Shown here in pieces: positions 1 through 12,670 of a stretch of 64,000 bases of DNA. A model generated the notes under the pieces. That model made no database searches. It saw only the letters and a program-made list of their open reading frames with translations, and was not told where the DNA came from. Both the position numbers and the translations under genes were made by a program. Origin of the DNA: Chromera velia (taxonomy: Eukaryota; Sar; Chromeraceae); the NCBI GenBank assembly GCA_018398765.1, contig JAHBMJ010001867.1:36027-100026 (forward strand). Reading direction: 5' to 3'. The number at the start of each line of letters is the position of its first letter. Position 1 is the first letter of the stretch.

Positions 1-449
1 TAGACTATTACCAGAGCTAGCAGTTGATTTAATTTCTAATGGCAGAAACATATGTAAAGTTATGGTTTAAAACCTTTTATTTTATTGTTAAGCGCAACAA
101 AGATAATTAGTTTACTTAATTGCAAATCAGATACTTACTTACTTAATTGTGGTTAAGCCTAGGGTCTCTGAAACCAGAGACAAATAGCAACCCATGCATG
201 CAGTTGTAAACAAAAGGAGCAAACCGCCGCAGCTTAGCCTGCTTCCGCATGAATATGAACAACTATGACCCTCCGCAGCCTAGGATGAAGCTAAAGGCTG
301 AACAACCACACAAAACGTGCGTGCACTCATTTCAGACAAGCTTCGATCAGTGCACTTGCCTTCTTCGGCTCCTGGTCCACAATGAATCAAACGAGCTCTC
401 TTACATATGTCTCTTCTTCCCCGATACCTCTTCCCCCAGCTGCAGCAGT
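1..449. other. Left edge, no gene recognised
   Basis: AT-rich DNA with short CTTA repeats near 130-150. The open frames have no recognisable motif. The region may contain the far 3' end of the LINE relic that begins to its right on the minus strand. Confidence 0.5.
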
Positions 450-1649
450 TCATCTTGCTCTGCAGACCTTTTCACTGATTCTTGTTCTCTTTTTCACTCT
501 TTCTGCCAGCAAGTGAAGTTTGGACCTAAGCTGCTCTGTTTGCACGCATGCAGACAATCGATGCACCGCATCGTCGATCACCTTTTTGCCTTCGACTGCA
601 AGACAGTGAATACAGTGTTCTTCGCAGGATCTACCGTATCTCTTTCCCTCACCAGCATATGCTCGAAGGAGAGAGGTGAAAAGAGAACTACCAGACAAGA
701 GAGAGTGAGGTAGAGTATGCAATTGAACTGTGTAACCCCACCTTTTTCTAACCCTCCCCTCTAAAAGCAACATGGCCAGACGCTGGTGCGATCGGTTCTC
801 TATCTGAAAATTACTCAGTTGGGACTTGCGTGGATAGATGCCATATGAACGGGTGAGCCTATGCTCGCCGACGGGTCTTGAAGTCAACCATTCCGACAAC
901 TATTCTGAGGCTTCCTTTTCCCCCGCTTTCTGCCTGAGTGTCCATTTATTGGTTCCGTTTCTCCCTCTCTGGCTTCCTTTTCTCAAAAGATCTGGTACAA
1001 TGGTTTGAAGCATGCTACTGGCTGAATTAGCCCATACCGGGGTCAGCAATTTGTGCCATGTATCCCAGACTGCCCGAGGAACCTCCCTTTCTATTCTCTT
1101 TATGCTTTCTATGAAACCTCCCAACCGACAAGAAAGGATCTCTCTTATAGGACGTACACCAACCGAAACCAAAGTTAGCACCTTGAAAGAGTTATAGGGC
1201 AAACGGAATGTCCAGCGCACAAATCGAAGCTGCAATGCATCAAGTGCAACGATATCTCTCTAACTTACTGGCAAGGCTTCCAGCGAGTACATTACCACCG
1301 GCTCCCAGAGCGCCTGCAGTAAACGAACTTTGCATCGAGGGGGCAAAGGACCTAAGAATAAACAAGTGCCTATCACTGCCCCTAAATAGCGTTCAGCACT
1401 TTCAAGTCGGTCCCTGACTGACTTTCTTGGGTCCTTTCCCTCAAACACACGACACCCAAGGTATTTATAGCTCTCTACACGTTCAACTATCTTCCCTTCA
1501 AAAGTCACTTCCCCTTCTATTTCCCTTCCAGAGCCTGAGAGTGCAAGAACTTTTGTTTTCTTTAAATTCACTTTCAACCCAGATATCGCGGTTGCGACCG
1601 ACCCGGGGCCGCCCCACGGGATGGCCTCGGAAAGCGAAGCGGGGGGCAC
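450..1649 (-). pseudogene. LINE-type reverse transcriptase 3' fragment, decayed
   Basis: This is the C-terminal part of a non-LTR retrotransposon polyprotein on the minus strand. From the 5' side one sees a post-palm segment (GLKVNLKKTKVLALSG, then YKYLGCRVF), then the thumb-like LRFVRWTFRLPY. Near the end is a zinc-knuckle tail, CIHCLAVEG...DAVHRLSAC. The same three landmarks occur in the LINE copies at 31800-37100 (YPYLGLLL, RRFIRWVFQL, CIVCSDL...DEVHVL), so the family call is by internal comparison as well as motif. One reading frame runs the full 1.2 kb and is broken only by TAG codons at 1260-1262 and 900-902, both of which could be former CAG. The palm motifs with the catalytic aspartates are missing, so the copy is 5'-truncated and inactive. 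Confidence 0.8.
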
Positions 1650-2110
1650 TTACAAAACAAACATGCCCAGCCCATGCGTATGCATACTGTAACAGGTATG
1701 CAGGGCTCGTGCTAACGGGGCTCATAAGTTGGCAGGAGGGTCTGTCAAGCTAGACTTTCATTCAATTTGGTATTCCCTCGCTCAGTCTGCGTCTGTCAGT
1801 CTGACTCTATGTTCTCATGCAACAGAAACACGGCTAGTGATTCATGTGGCTAAACGGCATATACAACGACGCGCACGCTCACTTTCATCACGGCCCCAGA
1901 AAGACATACACGCGGGCTGGCTCATTCACAGTCAATGCAGGAGGGCGGGGCGCTCGCTCATGCTTGCGCCACGACCAGCATACACGTCATACATGCTGTT
2001 TTTCGCCAAAAAAAGGCCCCAGAAAGCTCTGCTCCTTATTGGCTTAGAAAAGTATCAAAAACCACCATGGCCCTGGAAAGCGTGGCGGGGAGCACTTACC
2101 AAACGAAGTG
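1621..2110. repeat. Pair of diverged direct repeats of about 45 bp
   Basis: A GC-rich block at 1621-1665 (ATGGCCTCGGAAAGCG, then GGGGGGCACTTAC) recurs at 2067-2110 (ATGGCCCTGGAAAGCG, then GGGGAGCACTTACC). Both end in a donor-like CACTTAC sequence. Function unknown. Confidence 0.5.
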
Positions 2111-2830
2111 CACACCTTCAAACAGCTGCAGCGTGCGTCAACCAGTTGTCATTTTGCTTTCTGAGGCCGTTCGCAAGCTTGCTTGCGTCAGATATATCGG
2201 AGCCGGCCGCGGGGACGAGGCCTCCTCTCTCATGCATGCATGATGCATGCATGCATGCACCTGGCCGCGCAGCCGCGGTGATTCATGCATATGCATATAT
2301 CTGTATACTGGTCTGACACAGGACCAGAGAGACACAAAAGATATATGCATATATCTGTTCCCGTTTTGGGAAGAATGGAATCCGATCGAGAAAACATCCT
2401 ATATATATATCCAGCTCGAGTGAAATTGAACGTTGTGACTCATATATATATATATATATATATATATTTGTGTATAACCATAGGCGCTGGAAAAACTGTA
2501 CATATACTCATCTGCGACTTTATATATATCAAAACTTCCGCTAGCAGAACGTCAAGGAAAACTGCCAACGAAGGAAGGGCAAGGTCAGACCGGAAATTTA
2601 AATCCTGGACAATGTTCAGCTAAGGATTGCAAACCGAAGGCCGTAGCACCACTGCAGGGCCAAACAGACCGCAGGGTGTCGAGAAAAAGCATGAAAAAGT
2701 CGAATTCCTGAGGGCGTGCTTTGAAAAACAGGTATATATGAATTTCTTTCGTTCTTTCGTGCATGTTGCAACACGATATGCAGTTAACCTCTGATCCAGG
2801 AACGGCTGTCCCTCTATGTCCTTGCAGTGA
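1666..2830. other. Intergenic stretch with simple repeats
   Basis: Contains GCATGC-type palindromic repeats at 2232-2260, TATGCATAT blocks near 2286-2350 and an (AT)n tract at 2442-2467. No gene is supported; the start of the kinase relic to the right is not fixed and could extend into 2600-2830. Confidence 0.5.
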
Positions 2831-4710
2831 AAGCATTTCACTACTGCCCTTGTTCTTGCTGTGGGCATCATCGAGATATTCACCTTTCTTCTCTGGCAAA
2901 CACGCATCCTGAACGCAAAGGCTTTCTGGTTTGTTGCATTCGGCATCGGTTCCCTCGTGGTGGGTGTGAATCTAGAACTAGCATGCGGCACTAAGGCAGA
3001 GTCGCTCCAAGTAAGGGATACACTGAGCTTCTTTGGGTTCTGATCTATGATTGTGCTCTAGCACCTGGGGTTCGTATTCTGGAAACCTCCAACAAAGTCC
3101 ATCCATTGCTACGGATGGGGGAATATGGGTAAGTTAGCCGGAATTCATTTATTTCACTTTGACTGACTAACTTTACTTAATACACCAAGCTGTACACATC
3201 TTAGACCTGTGAGCTTTTGCTTCCTCGCTCTCTTTTCCAGATTCTCTCTATTCTCTTGCTTTTCTGCCGTGTGTCTCCGATTTTATTCCCGGTCGTTTCT
3301 TTTTTCTTTCCGCAGCGTATTTCAACAAGTTGTTTTTTGTCAGTCTTCACTTTTCGGACACGCAATTTTAGATTTTAGGTCTGACAAACGCCATCTTATA
3401 CGCTCTCAACACATACATTGGGGAGTTCAAGCTGACCGGTGGAGAATCGGTGAGCGAGTTTCGATTTCTCGTCCTGGGTAATGCACTTTTCTGGCCACTT
3501 TTAAGCGGGAGGTTGAGCAAGCTTGTAGCGTTGACCCTCAGAGACGCCACTAATGAAGTGACTCTTCGAAAAACGGCCGAATCGGTCAAAGATCGTTTCC
3601 TCAGTTACATCATGCACGATATGTGAAACCCCTTCTCTGGCGCTTCTTTGTTATGTAATTAAGTTCCGTGAAACCCTCACGGAACTTCTCAAAGAGGCCC
3701 AAAAAGAACAAAAACACCCAAAAGGACTTCGCACCGCGGTTTAAAAATCTACAGGACACCTACTTGAACTCAACTCCTTCCTCACATCGCAACTAGAGAA
3801 GATAAGGGGGGTGTGCGACGATGTCCTTCAACTTGAAAAGCTGGAGAAGGGGGGGTTTGAATACTTGTTTCACCCTACCAACCTCCGTGTGTGGTTCAAT
3901 CGCCTCGCCAAGCAGGCCGCACCTCTCTTTGCCTCTTCTACTCGTACACTCCCATTCTCCCTCTCTTCCGAACATCGGACTGAAGACGAGAAGCATACAC
4001 CAGTGAGTTTTTCCTGGTGCTTCGAGGTACTAGCCGGAAAAGAGGAAGAGCAGCGTGTGATGGAAGAGTTCCCTGTGGGGATTGCCGACTTTCTACGACT
4101 CGACCAGGTCATGGCCACTTTTCTCAGCAATGCGAGGAAGTTTACCAGGCAAGGAAAGGTCACATTAACGTGCTCAATCAGGACAGTATTAAACCCCACT
4201 GACGAAGAGAACACTGGCTCTAAACCCCAATCTTTCACTGAACCTCATTTGAACTGCGCAACTCAGTCGCAGCAACGCGCTGCAGCACTAGAGCTCTGCT
4301 AGGAGGGCGGGCATGAAGGTGACAAGAAACTTGAGGGCACCCCCCTCTCTTCTTTTTCTGCATATACTTTACCGATGCATTGGGTGATCATGCGCGTATC
4401 TGTGTCAGATACGGGGCCCAGTCTAAGTGAAGAGGACAGAGCGAAACTGTTCAGAGCATACGGACAGGTGCGTACAGGGGAACTGCAGAATGGAGGAGGC
4501 ACAGGTCTCGGTCTCGTACTCTGCAAAACTTTTGTATGTGTGGGAGGGAACATTGGTGTAAAGAGTGAGGGCAAAGGGAAGGGCAACACGTTCTTCTTTG
4601 AAGTTCTCATCCCGATCATTCAAACAGGTCCCCACACTCCCCCTCTAGGCCATAAAGAAAGAAACAGTTCGCTAGCTGAAGTAGAACCCAAAGAAGACAT
4701 CACATTTTAA
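2831..4710 (+). pseudogene. Membrane hybrid histidine kinase, sensor and kinase part, decayed
   Basis: Relic of a membrane-bound two-component sensor kinase that would autophosphorylate a histidine with ATP. Three exons can be joined in phase: about 2831-3010, 3062-3128 (after a 51-nt intron with GTAAGG and CTCTAG ends) and 3379 onward; the donor at 3129 is GTAAGT. Hydrophobic segments lie near 2837-2900, 2918-2980 and 3460-3500. The H box reads SYIMHDM-stop-NPFSGA, with the phospho-accepting His at 3615-3617. It is followed by a long helical stretch (FRETLTELLKEAQKE), an N box (FLSNARKFT, about 4117-4143), a G1 box (VSDTG, Asp at 4408) and a G2 box (GGGTGLGLVLCKTF, about 4490-4530). Lesions are TGA 3624-3626 replacing the usual Arg after HDM, a one-base frameshift near 3655, TAA 3742-3744, TAG 4300-4302 and TAA 4708-4710. 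The first exon's start is unknown. Confidence 0.82.
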
Positions 4711-5490
4711 AATTTTGAAGTGGAGTCTTCCCACACTCCAGTCCGCTCTTTGCAGAGTTCCTATACTAGCATCTGTGTGTGTGGACAGGGACGAGAGAGC
4801 GTCGAAAAGTCGCCTGAGTATTCGAATGCTCTCAGGCGGACTTTCTCTCGGCGTGTGTCAGATCCTGGCTTTGGGTCTTCCATTACCCCCTCTCGTCGGT
4901 TTCTGAACAAACTCGCCGAGCTCTCAGGCAGCAAAATCTGATTAAGTAGAGATAAACATCCAACAACAGCAGTCGAAGAAGGCACTCTCAACCGAAAGTA
5001 CAAACGAGAATCAAATGAGGACTCAAGTGCGTGTCCTCATGCGACAGTGAGTCAGCAGGCGTCTGTGGTCACTGCTGATATCCTTTTAGTTGACGATGAC
5101 AGATTCTGCCTGATAGCAGGTACCACTGCGATTCGTCGTCTGAGTTTCTCTGTTATGACTACAAAAGATGGCGACGAGGCTGTGGAGCTTGTAGCTAACA
5201 AGGGTGTATCATTTTGATTGATTCTCATAGACAAAAACATGATCCGAATGGGGAGGGTTGAAGCGGCCGCAGCGTTAGTTAATCACTTTAATGAGATGAT
5301 GAAGAACAGATCAGAGAATGAAAGAGAGAAAGAGCAAATGCTGCTTTGAATTATTGGGTGCACGGGCGACGCGCTGAATGAGGACAACAGAGCATTCCTC
5401 GAGGCAGGAGTGGAGAAAGTCCTTATTAAACCTCTCACTGGCCCTGTCTTGTTGGATTTGCTGAAGAGCATCGAATTTGAAGGAAATTGA
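4711..5490 (+). pseudogene. Response-regulator receiver domain of the decayed hybrid kinase
   Basis: Continues in the same frame as the kinase domain after its TAA at 4708. A linker (4711-5070) leads into a receiver domain. The acidic pocket is ILLVDDD (Asp codons 5092-5100), the phospho-acceptor Asp is at 5230-5232 in LILIDKNM, Thr and Gly occur in IIGCTGDALNED, and the switch Lys is at 5428-5430 in VLIKPL. All receiver landmarks are present and correctly spaced. The frame is broken by TGA 4939-4941, TGA 5215-5217 just before LILIDKNM and TGA 5347-5349 just before IIGC. It ends at a TGA at 5488-5490, shortly after LLDLLKSIEFEGN, as expected for a C-terminal receiver. An order of sensor, kinase, receiver is normal for eukaryotic hybrid kinases. 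Confidence 0.82.
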
Positions 5491-6065
5491 ATTAATCAGG
5501 GGAGAGGGGGAAGGAATATGATAGACAAAGAGTATGACTGCTTGACATCAAACTTTAAGTCAGATCCTGAAATTGAGTCTGCTCTGCAGATCCTTTGGTG
5601 TCGGCAGGTGAGACGTTAAGTATTTGATTGATGTATTTGGAGGCAGCTGCATAAGACTGTACGTTGTAAATCTTGGTCAAAGCATGCAGTTGATTGAGAC
5701 TTTGATACCTAGATCAGGGCATAGCATGACTGTCACTGAATTTGGCATTCGAGTTTGTCGTGCATGGCTTTGGGCGGCAGGATGGGAGAGACCGTGTGGA
5801 AAGGTTCGATTTATTCATGGCATTGCCGGTGTTATATTCAAGTTGCTTTATTTTCTCATGCAAAAGAGAAAGGAGGAGAACCTCGTATGTTCATGGTGAT
5901 GACTCAGACCAATAAATCATCGTTGCGATCTTCGTAATTGGGCTTCCCTGGCAGAATGAAACAGCGTTAGGAAACAGTGAAAGCAGCCTTTAAGCAGCAA
6001 CAAAAAAAAGAAGAAGAAGAAGCAACAACAAAAAAAAGAAGAAGAAAAAGAAGAAGAATAGGAAA

Positions 6066-6096
<31 letters not shown>

Positions 6097-7375
6097 AGGC
6101 TAGGAAGAAGGGGAGGAAGAAGAAGAAAAAAATTTGTTAAGCTAGTTCTCTCTCTCCGAGGGTCAAACAGTTGACTAAAACTGCGATGTATTCTCTCCTT
6201 TGGTAGCTATAAACACCCAAAAAACAACTCTTAAACACATTTGATTCGATTTTTCCCCTATAATATTTAATGTTTGTAACTCCAGAAATGTATATTGTAA
6301 TTCAATAAATTTTAAAATCCGCTGGATTCCGAGTCATCATCATCATCATACGTCATCGCCGTCCATCCATTAATTTCCTAAACTTTCGGCATTAATTAGA
6401 CATATGGATCTGATAGCCAGAGCAGTAGGATCTAGAGTAGGATCAGCCAGTCCTTCCCAATGTTCATTATGGGAAGAGGAGAAAACATATGCAGAAACCT
6501 AAAAACGTAAGAATTAACAAATTAATCTATCCTTCCCGGCAATAGAGGTGGTTGATTCTCAATTAAAAATATGGTTCGGCCGTTCATCAGAGCCTAATCT
6601 GTATATGCTCCCAGCTTCCAGTCTAAGACGTTGTGTGACTTGTGTCAGCTTGGGTCGGAACCGTGTGACCTACCCCTCCTTACTAACGCTAGTACCAACG
6701 TCTTTCTCTTCCCTTGTTTTGTTCTTCTTTAACTCCCCATTCTAACTGGCTGTACATATACTAAGCTGTCAACAGTATGTAACAGCATGCATTACCATGA
6801 CAAGGCCTCACAGCTTGCTTACAAAGGCCTGCGTATCTAGCTGCGCATGTTATGCAATCTCCATCGTGCCTTAGGTAGAAACCTCTTTAAGTCATGCCCT
6901 CAGATTTCCGCCGTCTCCTCCAATTTTTTTTATTTACAATGCTTTGCCTTCTCAAAACCTAGCTCAAAACTGGCTCTGAGCCTAGCTCTGGCCATGAGCG
7001 CGGCTTGACTGGTCAGTACTGAAATAAGAGAGAAACCTGGAAGACTTACATCCACCACCAGACGTGAGAAGGCACCACTGTTTTAAGTTTTTTAGCTAAA
7101 ATCTCATAACTTGAAAATCCGCTAAAATCCGAGCTTAAAATCAAATAAAATCTTTTTTTTTTTTAAAAAATAATCCTCGCTACCTGTAGTATAATATACT
7201 TATTAATGTCTTTTAATTTGTTTTTTAGAGAACATAATATACAGACAGACATTTTTGCTAGAATCTTGCTCACTAAAAGTATTCTACCGCAGACTTGTTT
7301 TGACGCCTAGTCTGACGTGTCTCATGCAGTCAGCGACTCAGCATGGCCTCCAGGACAGAGTTCGCATAGCATTCC
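5491..7375. other. Gene-free stretch with a purine-only tract
   Basis: No gene is recognised. A GAA/GAAGAA-rich purine tract at about 5997-6136 gives an open frame of lysine and arginine that should not be read as a protein. A short (TCA)n tract lies at 6335-6350. The rest is AT-rich with poly-T runs (7145-7165). Unmapped 3' exons of the minus-strand gene starting at 12343 are possible only at its right border. Confidence 0.5.
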
Positions 7376-8198
7376 TCATCCTTTCAGCACCTGCTACACG
7401 TCAAACTCGGCAAGCGGCTGGAGCGGGTGGATCAGATTAGCGTAGTTGTACAAAGCCTCGTTCCACTCCCAGTCGATCTCCGTAGCAGATTGAATTGTCG
7501 TCGACTGCACAACTTTGGGCACAGATGTATGCATTACCTTGTAGGTGATTTAGGGATTGCACGGGCCTTTTTCATTTACCAGACTAGGGCGGCTATACGG
7601 GTTAACTGCGTCCTTCTCAGAGTTGTACCATTCCTGTGTGGCACAAGGCGCATTCTTGAGATTGAAGTCCTTGTCGTATGATACTCGTATCCTCTGTTGC
7701 CCCCCCCTGTGAACTTAAGCCACTTGAAGTCCTCCAGCTTCGTCGACTCGTTGTTACACTCGAAAACCTTGTTCTTCAGTTCGAACTTTTTCGCCTTATC
7801 GAGCGACCACCCACCGAAGGCACGCCAAATGACGCCCCCCCACTTCTCAGAGAGCATCTGCATGGAGGCAGGCGCAAGGAGGGTATAGAATGGACATGGC
7901 AAAAGCGTAAATTGTGAAAAAGTGGAATATATATAAGTCATGGAAACGGAGGAACAAAGGGGCATACCATGCAGAAAAGAAAGAGAATGACGATGGAGGG
8001 ATACACACCGATTGGAGGGCGACATATTTACAAAGCAGAGAAAACTGTTTAAGACCACCGGCAGCCTCACAAGGTATGCATGGATGTAGTATGACTTACA
8101 ACCAGACCACTTTAGACAGAGACTCGATGGTTCTTTCTTTTGGCTCCTTCTCTTCATACATATTGACTATGTGATTTATTTTTTTCTTCTTTTTTCTT

Positions 8199-8311
8199 TA
8201 CACACATATATACATACATATATACATACATACATACATACGTACATACACACATACATACATATATACATATATATATACAGGCAGGCAGGCAGGCAGG
8301 CAGGCAGACAG
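8199..8311. repeat. (ATAC)n and (GGCA)n microsatellites
   Basis: ATAC/ATAT units at about 8203-8281 followed by seven GGCA units. They lie in an intron of the minus-strand secreted-protein relic, between its exons near 8364 and 7857. Confidence 0.9.
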
Positions 8312-9169
8312 ACATAGAAACCGATAGACGAACAAAGAGAAAGACATATAGAAAGGCTCACTGACTGACCGCCATTTTTTCTTCAGGATCGAGCCCAAGG
8401 TCAGTCCACGTTTTTCTCTCTTCAATCTTCACATCCGTGAACCATCCTTTCCAGATCTATACACAGACAGAGACACAGCTAGAGACAGAGACAGACAGAG
8501 AGATGGGAAGTTTGAGTCTATAGAGGAGGCAGAGAGGAAAGGCAAGATGACGATCGGTACCAATAAGGTGAAAGGGGAAGAAGAAAACACCAGATGCTCC
8601 TACAAGAAGTCACGTCGTTTCGATAGAAGAGTATATGAAAAAAAACGAAGTACGCAGGTCTGGTCAGCATATTTCTGGAAGACGACACTGTACCATACCA
8701 CGAAAATCTAAACAGACCAATTCCGTTCTTCCCCTTCTAAACAGTCTCTCTCTGTTCACCCTTGCGTCTACCCCCATGCTGAGCATGCTCTGGCCACCAC
8801 TGTGACAGTTTTGTGGGCATGCGCTTTCCACTTGATTCTTTGTACGACACTCACGAAGGAACACTCATACTGTGACTACCCCCCATACCGACTGACTGAC
8901 TATCATCAGTTCTCCCAAAGTATACCCAACCACTGCACAGGCAGGCATGGAGACAGAAGAAGTAATTGAAAGGACAGAGCCAATTGAGGTTCATTGAATG
9001 TGAAGGGGGACTGAGAGAGTAGTGGATATTTCAATCCAGCTAATAAGACAGTCTAACTTCCTGTCACCACAGACGGACTGACTTTCCTTCCGGACCTCCC
9101 CTTCGCTTTTACCCCGCCCACACATCCATGGCCGGGGGTTGGGAAAAAGACTGTCAGTGATCACGACAG

Positions 9170-9170
<1 letters not shown>

Positions 9171-9218
<48 letters not shown>

Positions 9219-9219
9219 A

Positions 9220-9250
<31 letters not shown>

Positions 9251-9257
9251 ATGTGTC
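9171..9257. repeat. (TC)n-(TG)n compound microsatellite
   Basis: A TC dinucleotide run passes directly into a TG run with a few TATG interruptions. It sits within the same minus-strand relic, between exons. Open frames here are artefacts of the repeat. Confidence 0.92.
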
Positions 9258-12200
9258 TGTCTGTCTATCTGTCTTCTTCTCTGTCTCACACAGACACGCC
9301 CATGCACACGTAAAAAGAGACAGAAGCATATAGAAAAGCTTCTGGATGAATCAAGTGGGAGAGTCTAAACAAGAGCACAGAGGGAGCAAGCTTTTTCTTC
9401 TGCCATCCTATATACAGCAGAGAGTTAAACAAAAAAGAGATGCAAAAAAGGGAAAGACAGAGAATTAAAGAAAGGACAAAAGAGAAACGCTTCCTTGCAC
9501 AAGTGCACACATGTAGACAGTAAGGTGGGAAGACAGGCAGGTAGGCAGGTAGGATATACACCAACAGGTGAGCAGAAATACACATGCTGACTGCCTGTCT
9601 GCCTGCCAGACTGACTGACTGACAATGATACTGTGAGATGAATTTTTCGACCTCGCTGAACTTTTCTATACTGGCTTTGAAATTGGCTCTGCATGCAGGT
9701 ACAAACATAACGAAGAAAGTTGAAGGAAGATCAAGCATCGATCATGAAATTCAAGTTGTAGAGGAATGCAACCAGAAAATAGAGCAGCATTCTTACTATT
9801 CCCTGCTCTTGCTCGATTTGACCAAGGAAAAACAATCAATGTTGTTCAGAATGTTCATTCCTCATCCCTTACATCTCTCTCTCTCTCATTCACCCACCCG
9901 CCCGTTCCTTTTCACTCACTTGTCCAGGTGCACACACATGTACCCAATGTCTCCAATCATGTTTCCCCTTGTCGTGACCCTCCGATCATAGGCAGACCTT
10001 TTGTGTGTCTGCCGTTGATCTTTCCTTTCATTTAAATGGCCTTTTCCTTTCTTTTGGGTGGTCATCGTACCCGTACTGATCTGTCTGCTTTAGATAGATG
10101 AGCAGGCCTTTCTTTTTTTCTCCACTCATTCTCTAGCTGCCTCGTTTCATTTGATTGACCTTCTCTAGCTGCATGGTTTCATTTGATTGACCTTCTTTCC
10201 TGTCACACACACTTAATTCCTCGACCTACCTGCAAGGGTCCAGTTGCCACACGCGGTGACTGTAGAAGAGGTCCAAAGCTGTGGTCTAGGCTGCGGTGTC
10301 TACTTTTTCCTCAAGGTCTTGAGGAGGCGAGAAAGGAGGCGGGTTGTAAACACCAACTTTTTTCTTGGTCTTCTGGTAGCTGAACTAACAGGCTTGGAAC
10401 TCTTTCTCCCCTTCTTTTTGGTCTCCGAAGTCCCCCCCCTGTCCCTTGATCTGCCACCCGTCCAACTCGTATTCTGACAGATCAGGGTAGTCCTTATTCA
10501 ATGGCCACTTCTTCACTGGAGTCACCAGAAGGGCGCACGTGTTGATGCACCTGTAAGCATGTATGCAGATAGGCGAAGAGGGATTAATGGGCGCATATAT
10601 CGCGTATGCGGCTTTTGTACAGAAAAAAGTAAATGGAACAGCAGGGATGATCGAGCCTCAGGGAGGAGAAAATGAAAATTGAGACGGCAAATTAAAAAAA
10701 AGATAATGCATAGGAAGAAGAGAGAATGAATGAAAAGGTGGGTATGCAGATAAGAGAAAATGAGAAGCAGAAGAAGCAAGGAGGAGACAAGTACAGAAAA
10801 AGCAAAGAAAAAGGGGGGGGGGGAAGGGGCCTATCTGTTCGATCGAAATTGTCTGCATGCCCTTCTCCCTCCTTCCTCTCACCGACATGCTCTTGTGTTT
10901 TCAAGAAAGAAAGAAAAGAAGTTGCTCTCTTCTACGCACATGCTTTTGTCTTTCCTTCCATTGATGGCGCTCTGCACTTTCAGTTTGACGACCTCCATCA
11001 TCTCTTCAATGTTGTCATTCACAAGCGAGTCCAATATATTCGCCACCATAGTGTCCTTGTACGACTCGGCGAGGCCCTCAGAAATCGTCTTACCCTTCTC
11101 GGTCCTCAAAGCCTTTGCCTAATACTTTAGAGTATGGTGGACTTGCCGGACCTTCTCATACAGAGAATACGTGTATTCACCCATCCATACAGTATGTGTA
11201 TGAGTGCATGTCAAGCAGCTTCGATCATCCCGCCCACCTATCCAACCAACTGAAATGGAAAGAAGCATGCATGTCGAATTATCTGATCGTGATTGTGAGT
11301 TTATCTACAGATTCTGATCGAACGTTCGTGTCAATGCTGTTCTGGGCCTCGTATATGTGGCAAAAAGTTGAAAACACAGAAGAGTAAGGTCTTCTTTCCG
11401 TCTATGCAATCGGTTTGACAGAGGAACTCAACGGCTTTCCAAGAAGAATAAAACGTGCCGACAGGTATTGTTTTCCTTCCGTTCAAGTCGACCACGACTA
11501 ATGCATATTCACTTGACACGAGAGTTCAATCTTATGCCGATATACATAATGCTTACAAATGTGTACCATCTATGTGTCACTACACATTGTGCATACTGAG
11601 AAAACGACAATTTGAGAGACTGACTGACTTACCAGATTGGGGAGTTTGACTTTGCCTGCCTAGTCGAAGTCATGGTCCCACAACGCCTCCTTTACTGCAT
11701 CCTTCACCTGCTCAATCGTGATCGACTCGCTCTTCTGTGCAGCGCTGTCCGATTCTCCAAAGATGAAACCCACCAGCATACTCACGAGAGACAGTGCAAA
11801 GCCGACTGGAGCTGTCCCTGGCACAGCCATTGAGATGATGGATGCTAGGGTGCCACATGTCTCAATGCCTTTTGCTGCCGCTTTTCCGGGTTTCCCCATT
11901 TACGCCAATTCAACTGTCTGTTTGATCCCATAGAAGGCCGTTGTTATTGCCACCTTCCTCATCATGGTATCCTGCTGGAGCATCTTGACTATCTTTTTCC
12001 AGTTACTTTCAACGATGTCCACCTCCAGCTTATCCTGGTCATCCATGCCTGCGTCCTTCAGCTTCCTGACTTCTTTCAACACATCCCACTCAGTCACTTC
12101 AGAGGAGTCAGAACCTTCTGCATAACCCTCAACATGTGTCTCTGTGTCCTTTTTAGACAACAGAGAGGCGGTAAGATACGCTTTTTTCTGTGTATCCATC

Positions 12201-12343
12201 TCGTTTGAGGAAGGAACTGAGGAAAGCTCCCCACCTAAAGGCTTGAAGACTCGCAAAGTTAGGCATCCTTTAATGCCATCAAAGGGCACAGACGAGAAGA
12301 GCACGAAGAAAAAAATGACCAAAAGAAGACGTAAGCTGAACAT

Positions 12344-12670
12344 TCCATATACCTGGGTCTAATACGCATGTTGCAAAAGAGACGGCTGGTTCCGAGAATT
12401 ACACGCGTACCTGACAAGAAGCACGACTCCTTCTTTAGTCTTGAACTCCGATGCGTCAACCACTCAGGTAGGTATATTGTCAATGAATACAATTAGTGTT
12501 TGCACTGTATATCAATAATGAAAACGGACCACTCTGGGCCATTGATTGGACACAATACGACACAAAATATATAGCTCTCGTGCAGATCGATTCATTTGCA
12601 CTATTTTGCGTGCACTATGCTGCCAGCATAGCCAATCCAATCCAATCAGCTCCATGCAGCCCAAAGACGT
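12344..12670. other. Upstream region of the secreted-protein relic
   Basis: No gene seen. This would hold the promoter and 5' leader of the minus-strand gene starting at 12343, but no element can be named with confidence. Confidence 0.4.

Larger units (their letters stand above)
7376..12343 (-). pseudogene. Decayed multi-exon gene for a secreted protein of unknown family
   Basis: At least six minus-strand exons join with matching phase: 12343-11633, 11118-10940, 10550-10230, 9688-9624, about 8449-8364 (an exon between these last two is missing) and 7857 to about 7378. The start ATG (12343-12341) opens a strong signal peptide (MFSLRLLLVIFFFVLFSS). About 175 codons on lies a long hydrophobic stretch (LASIISMAVPG, then GFALSLVSMLVGFIFG) that could form a helical hairpin. 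The later exons are polar and aromatic-rich (WKGWFTDVKIEE, WEWNEALYNY). I do not recognise the family; a membrane-active protein is only one possibility. Lesions: TAA 11902-11900, TAG 11662-11660, TAG 10387-10385, TAG 10288-10286, a frameshift near 7675 and TAA 7552-7550; the last stop is TAG 7396-7394 or TGA 7378-7376. Splice sites remain good (GTAAGT, GTAGGT, GTCAGT), so decay looks recent. Confidence 0.65.

Noticed and set aside
5977-6174. 65-codon Arg/Lys-rich protein
   Set aside because: Pure purine simple repeat; no conserved feature around it.
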